Positions 49,940 to 57,876 of a stretch of DNA of 64,000 nt are shown here, piece after piece. The notes under the pieces are model-generated. The model saw only the letters and a program-made list of their open reading frames with translations. It did no database searches and had not been told where the DNA came from. Made by a program: the position numbers and the translations under genes. Every line of letters starts with the position of its first letter. The stretch's first letter is position 1. The DNA comes from UMGS1696 sp964558485 (GTDB taxonomy: Bacteria; Bacillota; Clostridia; Oscillospirales; CAG-272), in the NCBI GenBank assembly GCA_964558485.1, contig CAZLED010000003.1, positions 1 through 64,000 of the forward strand, written 5' to 3'.

Positions 49940-49976
49940 AAAATACGGCAGGTATGAGAAATGCCTACCGTATTTT
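49940..49976 (-). terminator. Terminator of the secG-rnr operon
   Basis: AAAATACGGCAGG/CCTACCGTATTTT hairpin, 22 bases past the rnr stop at 49999. Confidence 0.88.
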
Positions 49977-49998
49977 ATACATTTGTACAACTTCGTAC

Positions 49999-52896
49999 TT
50001 ATCGATCAAACAGAGGCGCAAAGGTGATGCGGCCGCTGGCTGGATCGGATTCCACCAGGCGTGCCTGCATTCTGGTGCCCAGCGTATACAACGCACCACG
50101 GGAACGCAGGGTGCAGAAGGCCTCGTTGATGGTGGCATCCGGGAACAGCGGTGTGGGGATCATGCCCTCCACCAGATTGTCGCAGCGGACGAACAGACCA
50201 AATTTCAGCACGGACACCACGGTCACGTCGAACACCTGTCCCACCTTGTCGGTCATGTACAGCGCCATATACAGATCCTCGATCTTACGCTGTGCCTGCA
50301 ATGCCTGGATCTCTGTGACAGAAGAAGACACACCACGCTCCGGTGCCGCCTGGGCTAAGATCTCCGGGAACGCTTCCTTAGGCAGGGTCGTCTCCGATGT
50401 CAGCCGACCGTTTTCGGTATAGGGCAGCACGGCAGTCAGCACATTGTGGACGAACAGGTCCGGATACCGGCGAATGGGGGAAGTGAAGTGGCAGTAGGTG
50501 GCGGCACCCAGACCAAAGTGGGCGCCCGGTTCAGCTACATATTTTGCCTTGGCCATGGTCCGCTGCAGCACCGTGGAGACGATGTCCCCGATCTCCCGAC
50601 GATAAGCTTCGGCTAAGATCCCGGAGAATTTATCGGCCAGCCCCGTTTTGCCTGCGCTGGTGTCAAACACCCCTTTGTTGTTGACCAGCCCGAAGGTGGG
50701 CAGTCCCAGATTGTGGACATAGGTGGCAAAGGATTTCAGCCGTTCCTGTAAGGGTGTATCGTGGGTGCGGTACAGGCAGGGCAGCTCCAGGGAATGCAGA
50801 GTCTCTGCCACGGCCATATTGGCTTGCAGCATGAACTGTTCGATGATCTTTTCGGCGTCTCCCCGTTCCTGCCGCAAAATCTCCACCGGTGCGCCACTTT
50901 CGTCCAGCACGATCCTGGCTTCCGTATCGGACAGCTCCAGTACGCCACGACTGCGGGCCTGCTTTTTCAGTACCCGATACAGGGTCTGCATTTCCCACAG
51001 CATGGGCAGCACCAGCCGATATTTGTCGGTGAGGACCTCGTCCTCGGTGCCCGTCAGCAACGCATTGACTTCGCTGTAGACACCCCGTACGGCAGTACGC
51101 AGCAGCGATTTGTAGATCTCCACCTTTTTCCGTTGTCCGTTGGGAGAGAGGGTGATCTCACAGGTGATGGCGTATTTGTCTTCTCCGGCGTTCAGGGAAC
51201 AGGCACCGTTGGACAGGGCCTCCGGCAGCATGGGGATCACCTTGTCCGTGAAGTACACGCTGGTGCCCCGGCGTCTGGCTTCCTTTTCCAGACAGGAGCC
51301 ATAGGGCACATAATGGGACACATCCGCAATGTGTACGCCCAATACCCAGTCGCCGTTCAGATTTTTCCGCAGCGATACGGCATCGTCCAGATCCTTGGCG
51401 TCGGCGCTGTCGATGGTCATCAGGATCTGATCCCGCAGGTCCACACGACCCATATAGGTCAGCGGCTGTGCGGCGACGACTTCTGCGGCGGTTTTCACAT
51501 AGGTTGGAAACTCCGTCCGGATCTGGCAGGTGTGCAGAATGGAGGCATAGTTGGCTTCCCGGCTCTTACCGCTGCCAAACACCGTGCCGATCTTGCCCCT
51601 GGTGTCAAAGACGGGGATCTCGTCCAGGGGATTTCGGTCGGGCTTTTGCGGAACGGTGATGGTGCGGGAACGGGTGAAGGCAGGCTCCCCATCGGGCACG
51701 ACCTCTACCTTGTCGCCGCTTTGGGCACCGATCATGGCGCAGTCCTCCGGCGACACATACACCAGCACCCGGAGCTTGTCGTTGTCCGGCTTCACCATGG
51801 CGTAGGTGTCGGCAATGGTCAGAACGCCCGTGATGGATACGCAGGCTCGTTCCAGAACATCGGTGACTTCCCCTTCGGCACTGTGCGCCACACCGGCCTT
51901 GGTGCTGGGACGACGGTTCACACGGACCCGAACCAGGTCACCGCTCATAGCACCCAGGGACGCACGGGGATAGATGAAGATATCCTCACCAAGGCTTTCC
52001 TCCGGGTTTTCGGGAATGGCAAACCCAAAGCCTCTGCCACTGTAGCTGAACCGGCAATCGACAAAGATCTCCTGCTCCTTGGCAGGCTGTGGTGGTGTGA
52101 CCTCGGTGGCCGCTTTCTTTTTCTTCTTCTTTTTCTTCTTTTTGGCAGCTGCCGTCAATTCCTGTACAGCCTGTTCGATCTGCTGTGCAGCGGATTCTTC
52201 AGCGGCAGCATCGGCCACTGACTCTGCTACTTCGGTTGGTGTAGCTTCTGGAATCGGCTCGGCAACGTTCGACACCGGTTCGATCACTTCCGGAATCGGT
52301 TCAGCAGCTTCGGTCACCGGTTCGGCTGTTTCGGTCACCGGTTCAGCAACTTCGGGAATCGGTTCGGCTACTTCCGGTACCGCTTCGGCTTTCTTTTTTT
52401 TCTTGGCTTTTGTCTGGCCTTCGATCTGGCCTTCGACCTTGGCAGGTGTGCTCTTTTCCGGTGTGACTACGATCGGCGTTGGCGTGGCGTCGGCAGCTTC
52501 CTGCACCGGTGTGGGTTCGGTGACCACGGCAGCATCGATCGGTTTCCCCTTTTTGCTTTTTTTCACCGGCTTCGGTGTGACCTCCACAACGGCCTCCGGC
52601 TGCGGTGTCTTGCTCTTTCCCTTGCCCAGGGTATGGGTCAGGGTGTTGGTACCGGCAGCTCTGGCAGCATCGGTGACCTGACCGGCCTTATGCGTCGTGC
52701 CCGGTTTGCCTTCGACAATGATGGCATCCCGACCGGAGCTCTGTCGTTTGCGGCTGGGCTTTGGGTCTGCATCCGCTGTGGGTGTGGGAAAAGCAAAGCC
52801 GCCGCCGGTAAAGCGGACCTTACGTGTGCGGATCCCGGAGGTGTCGTCTGCCGGTGTGGTTCTTTTGGGTGGTTTGGTATTTCTTTTACTTATCAA
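49999..52896 (-). CDS. rnr: Ribonuclease R with long low-complexity N-terminal extension
   Basis: 3'-to-5' exoribonuclease of the RNase II/R family, 965 aa against about 700-810 in relatives. Cold-shock-like domains begin near residue 276 (F-S-Y-S-G-R-G-F-G-F-A-I-P). The RNB catalytic domain has D-S-A-D-A-K-D-L-D-D-A with the four metal-binding Asp positions, and a C-terminal S1 domain starts V-G-Q-V-F-D-V. The first ~275 residues are disordered: tracts of 5 and 11 consecutive lysines and E-P-I/V-P/T-E repeats. TTG at 52896, with GGAAAGGA 7 bases upstream, is the likely start; the frame is open to an ATG at 52959 with no ribosome site. secG lies upstream, as usual. Confidence 0.92.
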   Translation of the reverse strand: MISKRNTKPPKRTTPADDTSGIRTRKVRFTGGGFAFPTPTADADPKPSRKRQSSGRDAIIVEGKPGTTHKAGQVTDAARAAGTNTLTHTLGKGKSKTPQPEAVVEVTPKPVKKSKKGKPIDAAVVTEPTPVQEAADATPTPIVVTPEKSTPAKVEGQIEGQTKAKKKKKAEAVPEVAEPIPEVAEPVTETAEPVTEAAEPIPEVIEPVSNVAEPIPEATPTEVAESVADAAAEESAAQQIEQAVQELTAAAKKKKKKKKKKAATEVTPPQPAKEQEIFVDCRFSYSGRGFGFAIPENPEESLGEDIFIYPRASLGAMSGDLVRVRVNRRPSTKAGVAHSAEGEVTDVLERACVSITGVLTIADTYAMVKPDNDKLRVLVYVSPEDCAMIGAQSGDKVEVVPDGEPAFTRSRTITVPQKPDRNPLDEIPVFDTRGKIGTVFGSGKSREANYASILHTCQIRTEFPTYVKTAAEVVAAQPLTYMGRVDLRDQILMTIDSADAKDLDDAVSLRKNLNGDWVLGVHIADVSHYVPYGSCLEKEARRRGTSVYFTDKVIPMLPEALSNGACSLNAGEDKYAITCEITLSPNGQRKKVEIYKSLLRTAVRGVYSEVNALLTGTEDEVLTDKYRLVLPMLWEMQTLYRVLKKQARSRGVLELSDTEARIVLDESGAPVEILRQERGDAEKIIEQFMLQANMAVAETLHSLELPCLYRTHDTPLQERLKSFATYVHNLGLPTFGLVNNKGVFDTSAGKTGLADKFSGILAEAYRREIGDIVSTVLQRTMAKAKYVAEPGAHFGLGAATYCHFTSPIRRYPDLFVHNVLTAVLPYTENGRLTSETTLPKEAFPEILAQAAPERGVSSSVTEIQALQAQRKIEDLYMALYMTDKVGQVFDVTVVSVLKFGLFVRCDNLVEGMIPTPLFPDATINEAFCTLRSRGALYTLGTRMQARLVESDPASGRITFAPLFDR

Positions 52897-53037
52897 ATGA
52901 ACATCCTTTCCGTGGCTGAAAATTTTGTGTGGGTTCCTTTGTGACCATAGGGTTTCCAAAAGGCAGTGGTGGCATACGGTCGATCTATTTCCAGAGTTTC
53001 TGTGATTCTCACGCTTTGCACATATTCCAATATGTGA

Positions 53038-53072
53038 TGAAAAAAGCGGAACCCATAGGAGTCCCGCTTTTG
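53038..53072 (-). terminator. Possible attenuating terminator between secG and rnr
   Basis: Minus-strand AAGCGGGA/TTCCGCTT stem and a T run after the secG stop. Confidence 0.6.
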
Positions 53073-53085
53073 GCCTATCTCGATC

Positions 53086-53475
53086 TTATTCTGCAGCGCC
53101 GTCTTCACCAGCTGCTTCAGCATCGGTGTCTACCGCATCAGCGTCAGCGTCAACATCCGCTGCGTCAGTCTCTTCGCCGGTCACGGTCTCCACGTTGGCG
53201 GAATCCAGTACGGCATTGGACAGCAGGCTGCTGTAGTCAGTGGTATCCTGCATCAGGTAGGACACCAGCACCAGTACACAGAAGACGATCGCAACCACGG
53301 TGGTCAGCTTGGACAGCTTCTTGTCCAGCGTAGAGCCCTTGGTCTTGCCGAAGAAGGTCTCAGCACCGCCGGCGATGGTACCGGACAGGTTGTGATCCTT
53401 GCCGTTCTGCATCAGTACAGCAACGACCAGGAAAATAGCGGCGATGATCAGAATAATGCCAATTGCGACTTGCAT
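53086..53475 (-). CDS. secG: Preprotein translocase subunit SecG
   Basis: Small SecYEG subunit of 129 aa. Two hydrophobic helices (about residues 2-22 and 58-77) flank the conserved L-M-Q-N-G-K-D-H-N-L-S-G-T-I-A-G-G-A-E-T-F-F-G motif that identifies SecG. The C-terminus carries an extra acidic Asp/Ala tail of about 40 residues not found in most homologues. ATG at 53475 has GGAGG 5 bases upstream; the ATG at 53487 does not. Precedes rnr, a common Firmicutes pair. Confidence 0.93.
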   Translation of the reverse strand: MQVAIGIILIIAAIFLVVAVLMQNGKDHNLSGTIAGGAETFFGKTKGSTLDKKLSKLTTVVAIVFCVLVLVSYLMQDTTDYSSLLSNAVLDSANVETVTGEETDAADVDADADAVDTDAEAAGEDGAAE

Positions 53476-53558
53476 AATAGCCTCCATACTCTGCGTTGTG
53501 TTTTTTGGAAAATAGATATGGGCACAAGGATACCCTTATAAAACCACTTAGCTTATCT

Positions 53559-53587
53559 ATTGTACCATATTCTCTCCCCAAATGCAA
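53559..53587 (-). promoter_or_regulatory. Promoter of secG
   Basis: Minus-strand TTGCAT (53587-53582), 17 bases, TACAAT (53564-53559). Confidence 0.7.
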
Positions 53588-53695
53588 TAGTATTGGGGAA
53601 ATTTCTTAAAAAAATTTTTCATAGATTTTGTAAAAATATCGGCCTGTGCCGTACACCCTGGAACCGACTTGCCGGATTGTGTCAAAGATACGGAC

Positions 53696-53724
53696 TTGCA
53701 AAGCGGCGCCTTTTGTGCTATACT
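53696..53724 (+). promoter_or_regulatory. Promoter of the acetyltransferase gene
   Basis: TTGCAA (53696-53701), 17 bases, TGC-TATACT (53716-53724). Confidence 0.78.
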
Positions 53725-53786
53725 ATACACGAAAACCATAGCCAACGCATCCGCATGGACTATATATATAAAGGAAGTATCTCATC

Positions 53787-54278
53787 ATGCAGACACGACT
53801 GTACACACCGGCCGACGTTGCCGCCATGACCCATATCTGGAATACCGTTGTCCGGGACGGCATTGCCTTTCCCCAGACCGAAGCGCTTTCCATCTCCGCA
53901 GCCGAAGCGTTTTTTGCGTCCCAAACGGCGTGCGGCGTGGTGGAAGAAAATGGTACGATTTTGGGAATGTACATCCTGCATCCCAACAACATCGGTCGCT
54001 GTGGCCATATCGCCAACGCCAGCTATGCGGTTTCCGCCGATCACCGTAGCCGTGGGGTAGGAGAGATGCTGGTGCGGCACTGCATGACTACAGCCAAGGA
54101 ACAGGGCTTTCGGATCCTGCAGTTCAATGCGGTAGTGGCCACCAATGCACCGGCTCGCCATTTGTACGAGAAGCTGGGCTTTGTTCCCTTGGGCACCATT
54201 CCCGGCGGCTTTCGTATGGGCGACACACCGGAGGACATCCGCTACGAGGATATCGTGGTGTATTACCATGTGCTGTGA
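53787..54278 (+). CDS. GNAT-family N-acetyltransferase
   Basis: Cytoplasmic acetyltransferase of 163 aa. The acetyl-CoA loop is present as S-R-G-V-G-E-M-L-V-R-H (residues about 88-98), followed by a G-F-R-I-L-Q-F-N-A-V strand and the A-R-H-L-Y-E-K-L-G-F-V-P-L-G-T motif B. The family includes phosphinothricin- and amino-acid-type acetyltransferases. The acceptor is unknown. AAGGA lies upstream of the ATG. Single-gene unit with its own promoter. Confidence 0.9.
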   Translation: MQTRLYTPADVAAMTHIWNTVVRDGIAFPQTEALSISAAEAFFASQTACGVVEENGTILGMYILHPNNIGRCGHIANASYAVSADHRSRGVGEMLVRHCMTTAKEQGFRILQFNAVVATNAPARHLYEKLGFVPLGTIPGGFRMGDTPEDIRYEDIVVYYHVL

Positions 54279-54399
54279 GAGAGCCATACGACAGAAGGAG
54301 TACTGCGGTGATACAGGCTATGGCATAGGGCTTTGCCAACGTGTGCACGAACGTCTCTGCCGCAGATAAAAAATTTCTGTAAAAATTCCCAAAAGAGCA

Positions 54400-54428
54400 T
54401 TGCAATCCGGCGGCATATATGCTATACT
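54400..54428 (+). promoter_or_regulatory. Promoter of the Gfo/Idh/MocA gene
   Basis: TTGCAA (54400-54405), 17 bases, TGC-TATACT (54420-54428); a leader of about 115 bases follows. Confidence 0.78.
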
Positions 54429-54551
54429 ATCCATGTAGACCTTTGACTTTTGCTCAAAAGAGATCGTTTGGCATTTCTCCGAAAGAAGAAAGGCAGCGCT
54501 TCTCTCCAAAGGGAAAAGTCGTAAACTTCTCATGAAAAGGAAGGTACATAT

Positions 54552-55727
54552 ATGGAACAGGTACGTTTTGGTGTTGTCGGGATCGGTAACATGGGTTCCG
54601 GACACGTGAAAAACCTATTCGAGGGCAAGGTCCCCGGCGCCGTTCTGGCAGCAGTCTGTGACCTGAAGCAGGATCGTCTGGATTGGGTCAAGAGCTTCTG
54701 TGGTGACGATGCAGATATCGCCTATTTCCAGGACTACAAGGAAATGCTGGCTTCCGGCAAGATCGATGCCGTGATGATCGCCACGCCCCACTATTTCCAT
54801 CCCATCATCGGTATGGACGCATTTGATGCCGGTATCCATGTGCTCAGCGAAAAGCCCATTGGCGTATACACCAAGAAGGTATACGAATTTATGGCAAAGG
54901 CCGAAGAGCATCCGGAGCTGACCTTTGGGATCATGTACAACCAGAGAACCGACCACTTCTACCAGAAGATGCGTGAAATGGTACAAAACGGCGAGCTGGG
55001 TGAGTTGAAGCGCTGCATCTGGATCATCACCGACTGGTACCGTACCCAGGCATACTACAACTCCGGCGGATGGAGAGCGACCTGGGCAGGCGAAGGTGGC
55101 GGTGTGCTGATGAACCAGTGTCCCCACAACCTGGACCTGTGGCAGTGGATCTTTGGTATGCCCAAGCGGATCTTTGCCACCTGCGCACTGGGCAAGTACC
55201 ACGACATCGAAGTAGAGGATGACGTGACCGCTATGGCCGAATATGAAAACGGCGCCACCGGCGTGTTCATCACCACCACCGGCGAATATCCCGGCACCAA
55301 CCGTCTGGAGATCACCGGTTCCAAGGGTAAGCTGGTATACGAAGCCGGCAAGCTGCGCTACACCAAGCTGGGCGTAGACGAACGGGAATTCACCTTCTCC
55401 ACCGACCAGGGCTTTGCTTCCATTCCGTTGGAGACCACGGAACTGGAGATCGAAGGTGGTCACGGCGAACAGCACGTTGGTATCCTGAAGAACTTCACCA
55501 ACCACATCCTCCACGGCGAGCCGCTGCTGGCACCCGGTAAGGAAGGCGTGAACGGTCTGTCCATCTGCAATGCCATGATGATGTCCTCCTGGACGAACCA
55601 GTGGGTAGACGTCAAGAACGACGGCGAAGCATTCTGGACACTGCTGCAGGAAAAGATCAAGACCTCCCGTGCCAAGGAAGACTCCGGTGTGGTATTCGAC
55701 ACCGAAGGCACCTATGGGAATAAGTAA
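54552..55727 (+). CDS. Gfo/Idh/MocA-family oxidoreductase
   Basis: NAD(P)-dependent sugar or inositol oxidoreductase of 391 aa. The N-terminal Rossmann fold begins F-G-V-V-G-I-G-N-M-G-S-G-H and includes V-M-I-A-T-P-H and the family E-K-P motif (L-S-E-K-P-I-G). The C-terminal substrate domain has G-G-V-L-M-N-Q-C-P-H-N-L-D-L with the catalytic H region. Likely works on a sugar acid, glycosyl breakdown product or inositol. AAGGAAGG is upstream of the ATG. Transcribed alone; terminator at 55750-55791, with a heptad repeat between. Confidence 0.93.
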   Translation: MEQVRFGVVGIGNMGSGHVKNLFEGKVPGAVLAAVCDLKQDRLDWVKSFCGDDADIAYFQDYKEMLASGKIDAVMIATPHYFHPIIGMDAFDAGIHVLSEKPIGVYTKKVYEFMAKAEEHPELTFGIMYNQRTDHFYQKMREMVQNGELGELKRCIWIITDWYRTQAYYNSGGWRATWAGEGGGVLMNQCPHNLDLWQWIFGMPKRIFATCALGKYHDIEVEDDVTAMAEYENGATGVFITTTGEYPGTNRLEITGSKGKLVYEAGKLRYTKLGVDEREFTFSTDQGFASIPLETTELEIEGGHGEQHVGILKNFTNHILHGEPLLAPGKEGVNGLSICNAMMMSSWTNQWVDVKNDGEAFWTLLQEKIKTSRAKEDSGVVFDTEGTYGNK

Positions 55728-55728
55728 G

Positions 55729-55754
55729 AGATAAGAAGTCAGAAATAAGAAGTG
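55729..55754 (+). repeat. AGAAGTY heptad repeat after stop codon
   Basis: AGATA, AGAAGTC, AGAAATA, AGAAGTG units start 2 bases after the stop of the oxidoreductase gene, on the coding strand, ending in the terminator stem. Confidence 0.8.
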
Positions 55755-55791
55755 GCAGACTTACACTATGGTGTGGGTCTGCCGCTTTTTT
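55750..55791. terminator. Terminator between the oxidoreductase and XRE genes
   Basis: AAGTGGCAGAC (55750-55760)/GTCTGCCGCTT (55777-55787) followed by a T run. Confidence 0.85.
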
Positions 55792-55810
55792 GTTGCGTTG
55801 GGAATCGTAT

Positions 55811-56017
55811 TTACCGATTCACTTTGGGATTGTCGGTTCGTTCCAGCAGGTAGTCTATAGACACATCGAAGTAGTCCGCAAACCGGATCAGGGTGGCATA
55901 ATCCGCTTCCCGTGCTTCGGTCTCGTACCGGGAAATGCTGTTTTGGTTCATCCCCAGATCCATCGCCAGCTTCAGCTGGGAGATCTTCCGCTTTTGTCGT
56001 AATTCTTTCAGGCGCAT
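55811..56017 (-). CDS. XRE-family HTH regulator
   Basis: Regulator of 68 aa consisting of one Cro/C1-type helix-turn-helix: L-R-Q-K-R-K-I-S-Q-L-K-L-A then M-N-Q-N-S-I-S-R-Y-E as recognition helix, ending D-Y-L-L-E-R-T-D-N. It is divergent from the membrane-protein gene at 56133, and two palindromes (56056-56076 and 56081-56099) sit between them, so it very probably represses that gene and perhaps itself. GAGAG precedes the ATG. Confidence 0.88.
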   Translation of the reverse strand: MRLKELRQKRKISQLKLAMDLGMNQNSISRYETEAREADYATLIRFADYFDVSIDYLLERTDNPKVNR

Positions 56018-56047
56018 ATTTTTCTCTCGATTTTTTTGAATTTGGTC

Positions 56048-56076
56048 TTGACAAAATTATACCAAAATGGTATAAT
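56048..56076 (+). promoter_or_regulatory. Promoter overlapped by an XRE operator
   Basis: TTGACA (56048-56053), 17 bases, TATAAT (56071-56076). A perfect 9-3-9 palindrome (ATTATACCA/TGGTATAAT, 56056-56076) covers the spacer and -10. A second site (TTATCCCG/TGGTATAA, two mismatches) lies at 56081-56099, 24 bases downstream. Classic repressor layout. Confidence 0.82.
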
Positions 56077-56132
56077 AGATTTATCCCGAATTGGTATAAG
56101 CGAGGGAAATATGCGTGAACTTTGGAGGAAAT

Positions 56133-56918
56133 ATGGTGAACAGGGAAGAACTAATGGAGAGACTGGATTTCTGCGAAACTGCAATTCGCAAAATGATGAC
56201 TTTTGGCAATACCATAAGCCAATGTAATGCGGAAGTGGAGGAACAACAATATTTGATTACGCTCTGCAGTAATGAGAAAGTATGGAAAGAAATTGTCACA
56301 ACGATTGTTAAAACAATAATTGCTGGCATTGTAGGGCTGATAGGCAGTGGATTCGTTGTTCAAATATTAGCATATATATTCCATATTCCGGGTTCGACAC
56401 AAGATGGGATTATGCTGATTATTAGCGGTGTAGCGAGTTTGATCGCTTTGTTAAGAGGTATAGGCGATATCAACGATGCAAAGGATGCACCGCAAAGGAT
56501 TGCACGGCTTGAAGAGGAACTGGCTGAGAAAAAACAGAAATTGGATTCTGTAAAAAAAGAGTTGGCAGAGTATAGGGGTTCTGCGGAATGGAGCAAAGCG
56601 GTGAGTTATATTCCGAAAGACTATTTCTATCTTTCTGCCATCGAAAAGCTTTTGTCGTTTGTGAAAAATGGACGTGCCGATACCATGAAAGAAGCGTTGG
56701 ACTTATACGAAGAGTATCTGCATCGGGAGAAAATGGAATATGAAGCTAAGAGAGCAGCGGATAATGCGGAAGTGACAGCTATCGCTACACAAGAAGCTAC
56801 GGAATATTCTAAGATCATAGCAGAGAAAGCGCAGAGTATAGAATACTTAACGCAAATGAATGCATACAGAACTACTGAAATACAGAACAATATTGATATA
56901 GATATTACAATAGAGTGA
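56133..56918 (+). CDS. Membrane protein with coiled coil, XRE-controlled
   Basis: Protein of 261 aa, no family recognised. A short N-terminal helical part is followed by two hydrophobic helices (about residues 46-70 and 79-98), then a long coiled coil (about 105-150, R-L-E-E-E-L-A-E-K-K-Q-K-L) and a charged helical C-terminus. It is AT-rich compared with the surrounding genes, suggesting acquisition. ATG at 56133 follows GGAGG by 4 bases; GTG at 56136 gives better spacing. Tightly regulated by the adjacent XRE protein. A stress- or phage-response role is possible but unproven. Confidence 0.7.
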   Translation: MVNREELMERLDFCETAIRKMMTFGNTISQCNAEVEEQQYLITLCSNEKVWKEIVTTIVKTIIAGIVGLIGSGFVVQILAYIFHIPGSTQDGIMLIISGVASLIALLRGIGDINDAKDAPQRIARLEEELAEKKQKLDSVKKELAEYRGSAEWSKAVSYIPKDYFYLSAIEKLLSFVKNGRADTMKEALDLYEEYLHREKMEYEAKRAADNAEVTAIATQEATEYSKIIAEKAQSIEYLTQMNAYRTTEIQNNIDIDITIE

Positions 56919-56949
56919 TTATACCCATCACAAAAGGAGGAACATTCTT

Positions 56950-57675
56950 ATGAAACCGACATCCATTTCCAAAACCGTCGCAGCTGCCCTTGTGCTGACC
57001 ACCGTTGCTACAGTCAGTGCATATGCGGGAGCTAACCGTAAGGAGATCAAGGCATACCTGGACTACGATGTGAAGCTCCAGTACAACGTGGAAGAAAAGA
57101 CCATGCTGGACGCAAACGGCTCCCGTGTGTATCCGATCTTCTACAACGGTGAGATCTATCTGCCCGTGAGCCAGTTTGAAAACCTCATGGATGTGCCTGC
57201 CAAATACGATACGGCAAAAAATACCGTTCGGCTGGGCATCACCGGCGATGCAGTGGACTTTATCGATACCTACAAGCCGGTGTATATTTCCAATGGTGGG
57301 ACAGCCAATCAGCATGTGATGTCCAGCAAAGGAAAGACGTTGGAGATCGGCAGCCAGAAGTATACCCACTATATCCAATTCTATCCGGGAAAGGCAAAGT
57401 ATAACGAAACCTACCATACGTATCTCTCCTATGATATAGGCAAGAAATACACCACATTGCAATTTGACATCCACTCCAAAGCCAACCGAGACGATTCTAT
57501 CAGCGTTCTTGGTGATGATGATAAGCTGCTCTGCAAGATCGACATGAAGCAGGGAGATATTTTGCAAACAGTCAAGATCGACGTAACCGGCGTTTCCCAG
57601 ATCAAGTTTGTTTCTACAGCTGATACGGTTTCCAACGCACACTATGTCTACATCGTAAATGGCATCCTACAGTAA
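56950..57675 (+). CDS. Secreted stalk-domain protein (copper amine oxidase N-like plus NPCBM-like)
   Basis: Exported protein of 241 aa. Signal peptide cleaved near A-Y-A; then a short beta domain (about 50-105; I-F-Y-N-G-E-I-Y-L-P-V-S-Q-F and N-T-V-R-L-G) like the copper amine oxidase N-terminal/stalk domain. The C-terminal half (about 130-240; F-Y-P-G-K-A, S-Y-D-I-G-K-K-Y-T-T-L-Q-F-D-I) resembles NPCBM/NEW2 carbohydrate-binding modules. AAAGGAGG lies upstream of the ATG. Separately terminated. Probable cell-surface or secreted glycan contact. Confidence 0.75.
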   Translation: MKPTSISKTVAAALVLTTVATVSAYAGANRKEIKAYLDYDVKLQYNVEEKTMLDANGSRVYPIFYNGEIYLPVSQFENLMDVPAKYDTAKNTVRLGITGDAVDFIDTYKPVYISNGGTANQHVMSSKGKTLEIGSQKYTHYIQFYPGKAKYNETYHTYLSYDIGKKYTTLQFDIHSKANRDDSISVLGDDDKLLCKIDMKQGDILQTVKIDVTGVSQIKFVSTADTVSNAHYVYIVNGILQ

Positions 57676-57729
57676 AAACAGGTCTGTATATCATGCAAGC
57701 TTTCACTTGGTGATATACAGACCTGTTCC
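57676..57729 (+). terminator. Terminator of the stalk-domain gene
   Basis: Perfect 17-base arms AACAGGTCTGTATATCA/TGATATACAGACCTGTT followed by CCTTG; the loop is 16 bases. Confidence 0.85.
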
Positions 57730-57816
57730 TTGATATCCAGATCGTCCCAGGCCAGCATACTATGGTGTGTGCAGTGTGCTTTTTGAACGGAGAAACAAAA
57801 AATTTATAAAAACCAC

Positions 57817-57845
57817 TTGTACCCAGCCGGGTTTTGTGCTATACT
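57817..57845 (+). promoter_or_regulatory. Promoter of the Rpn gene
   Basis: TTGTAC (57817-57822), 17 bases, TGC-TATACT (57837-57845). Confidence 0.7.
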
Positions 57846-57876
57846 GAATATAGAAAAAGGAACCCCGGAAAGGAGA

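Noticed and set aside
52060..52170. Poly-lysine tracts in RNase R as sequencing slippage
   Set aside because: The frame stays open and coherent on both sides of AAG-rich runs of mixed AAA/AAG codons, so an indel is unlikely. The tract length itself was not verified.
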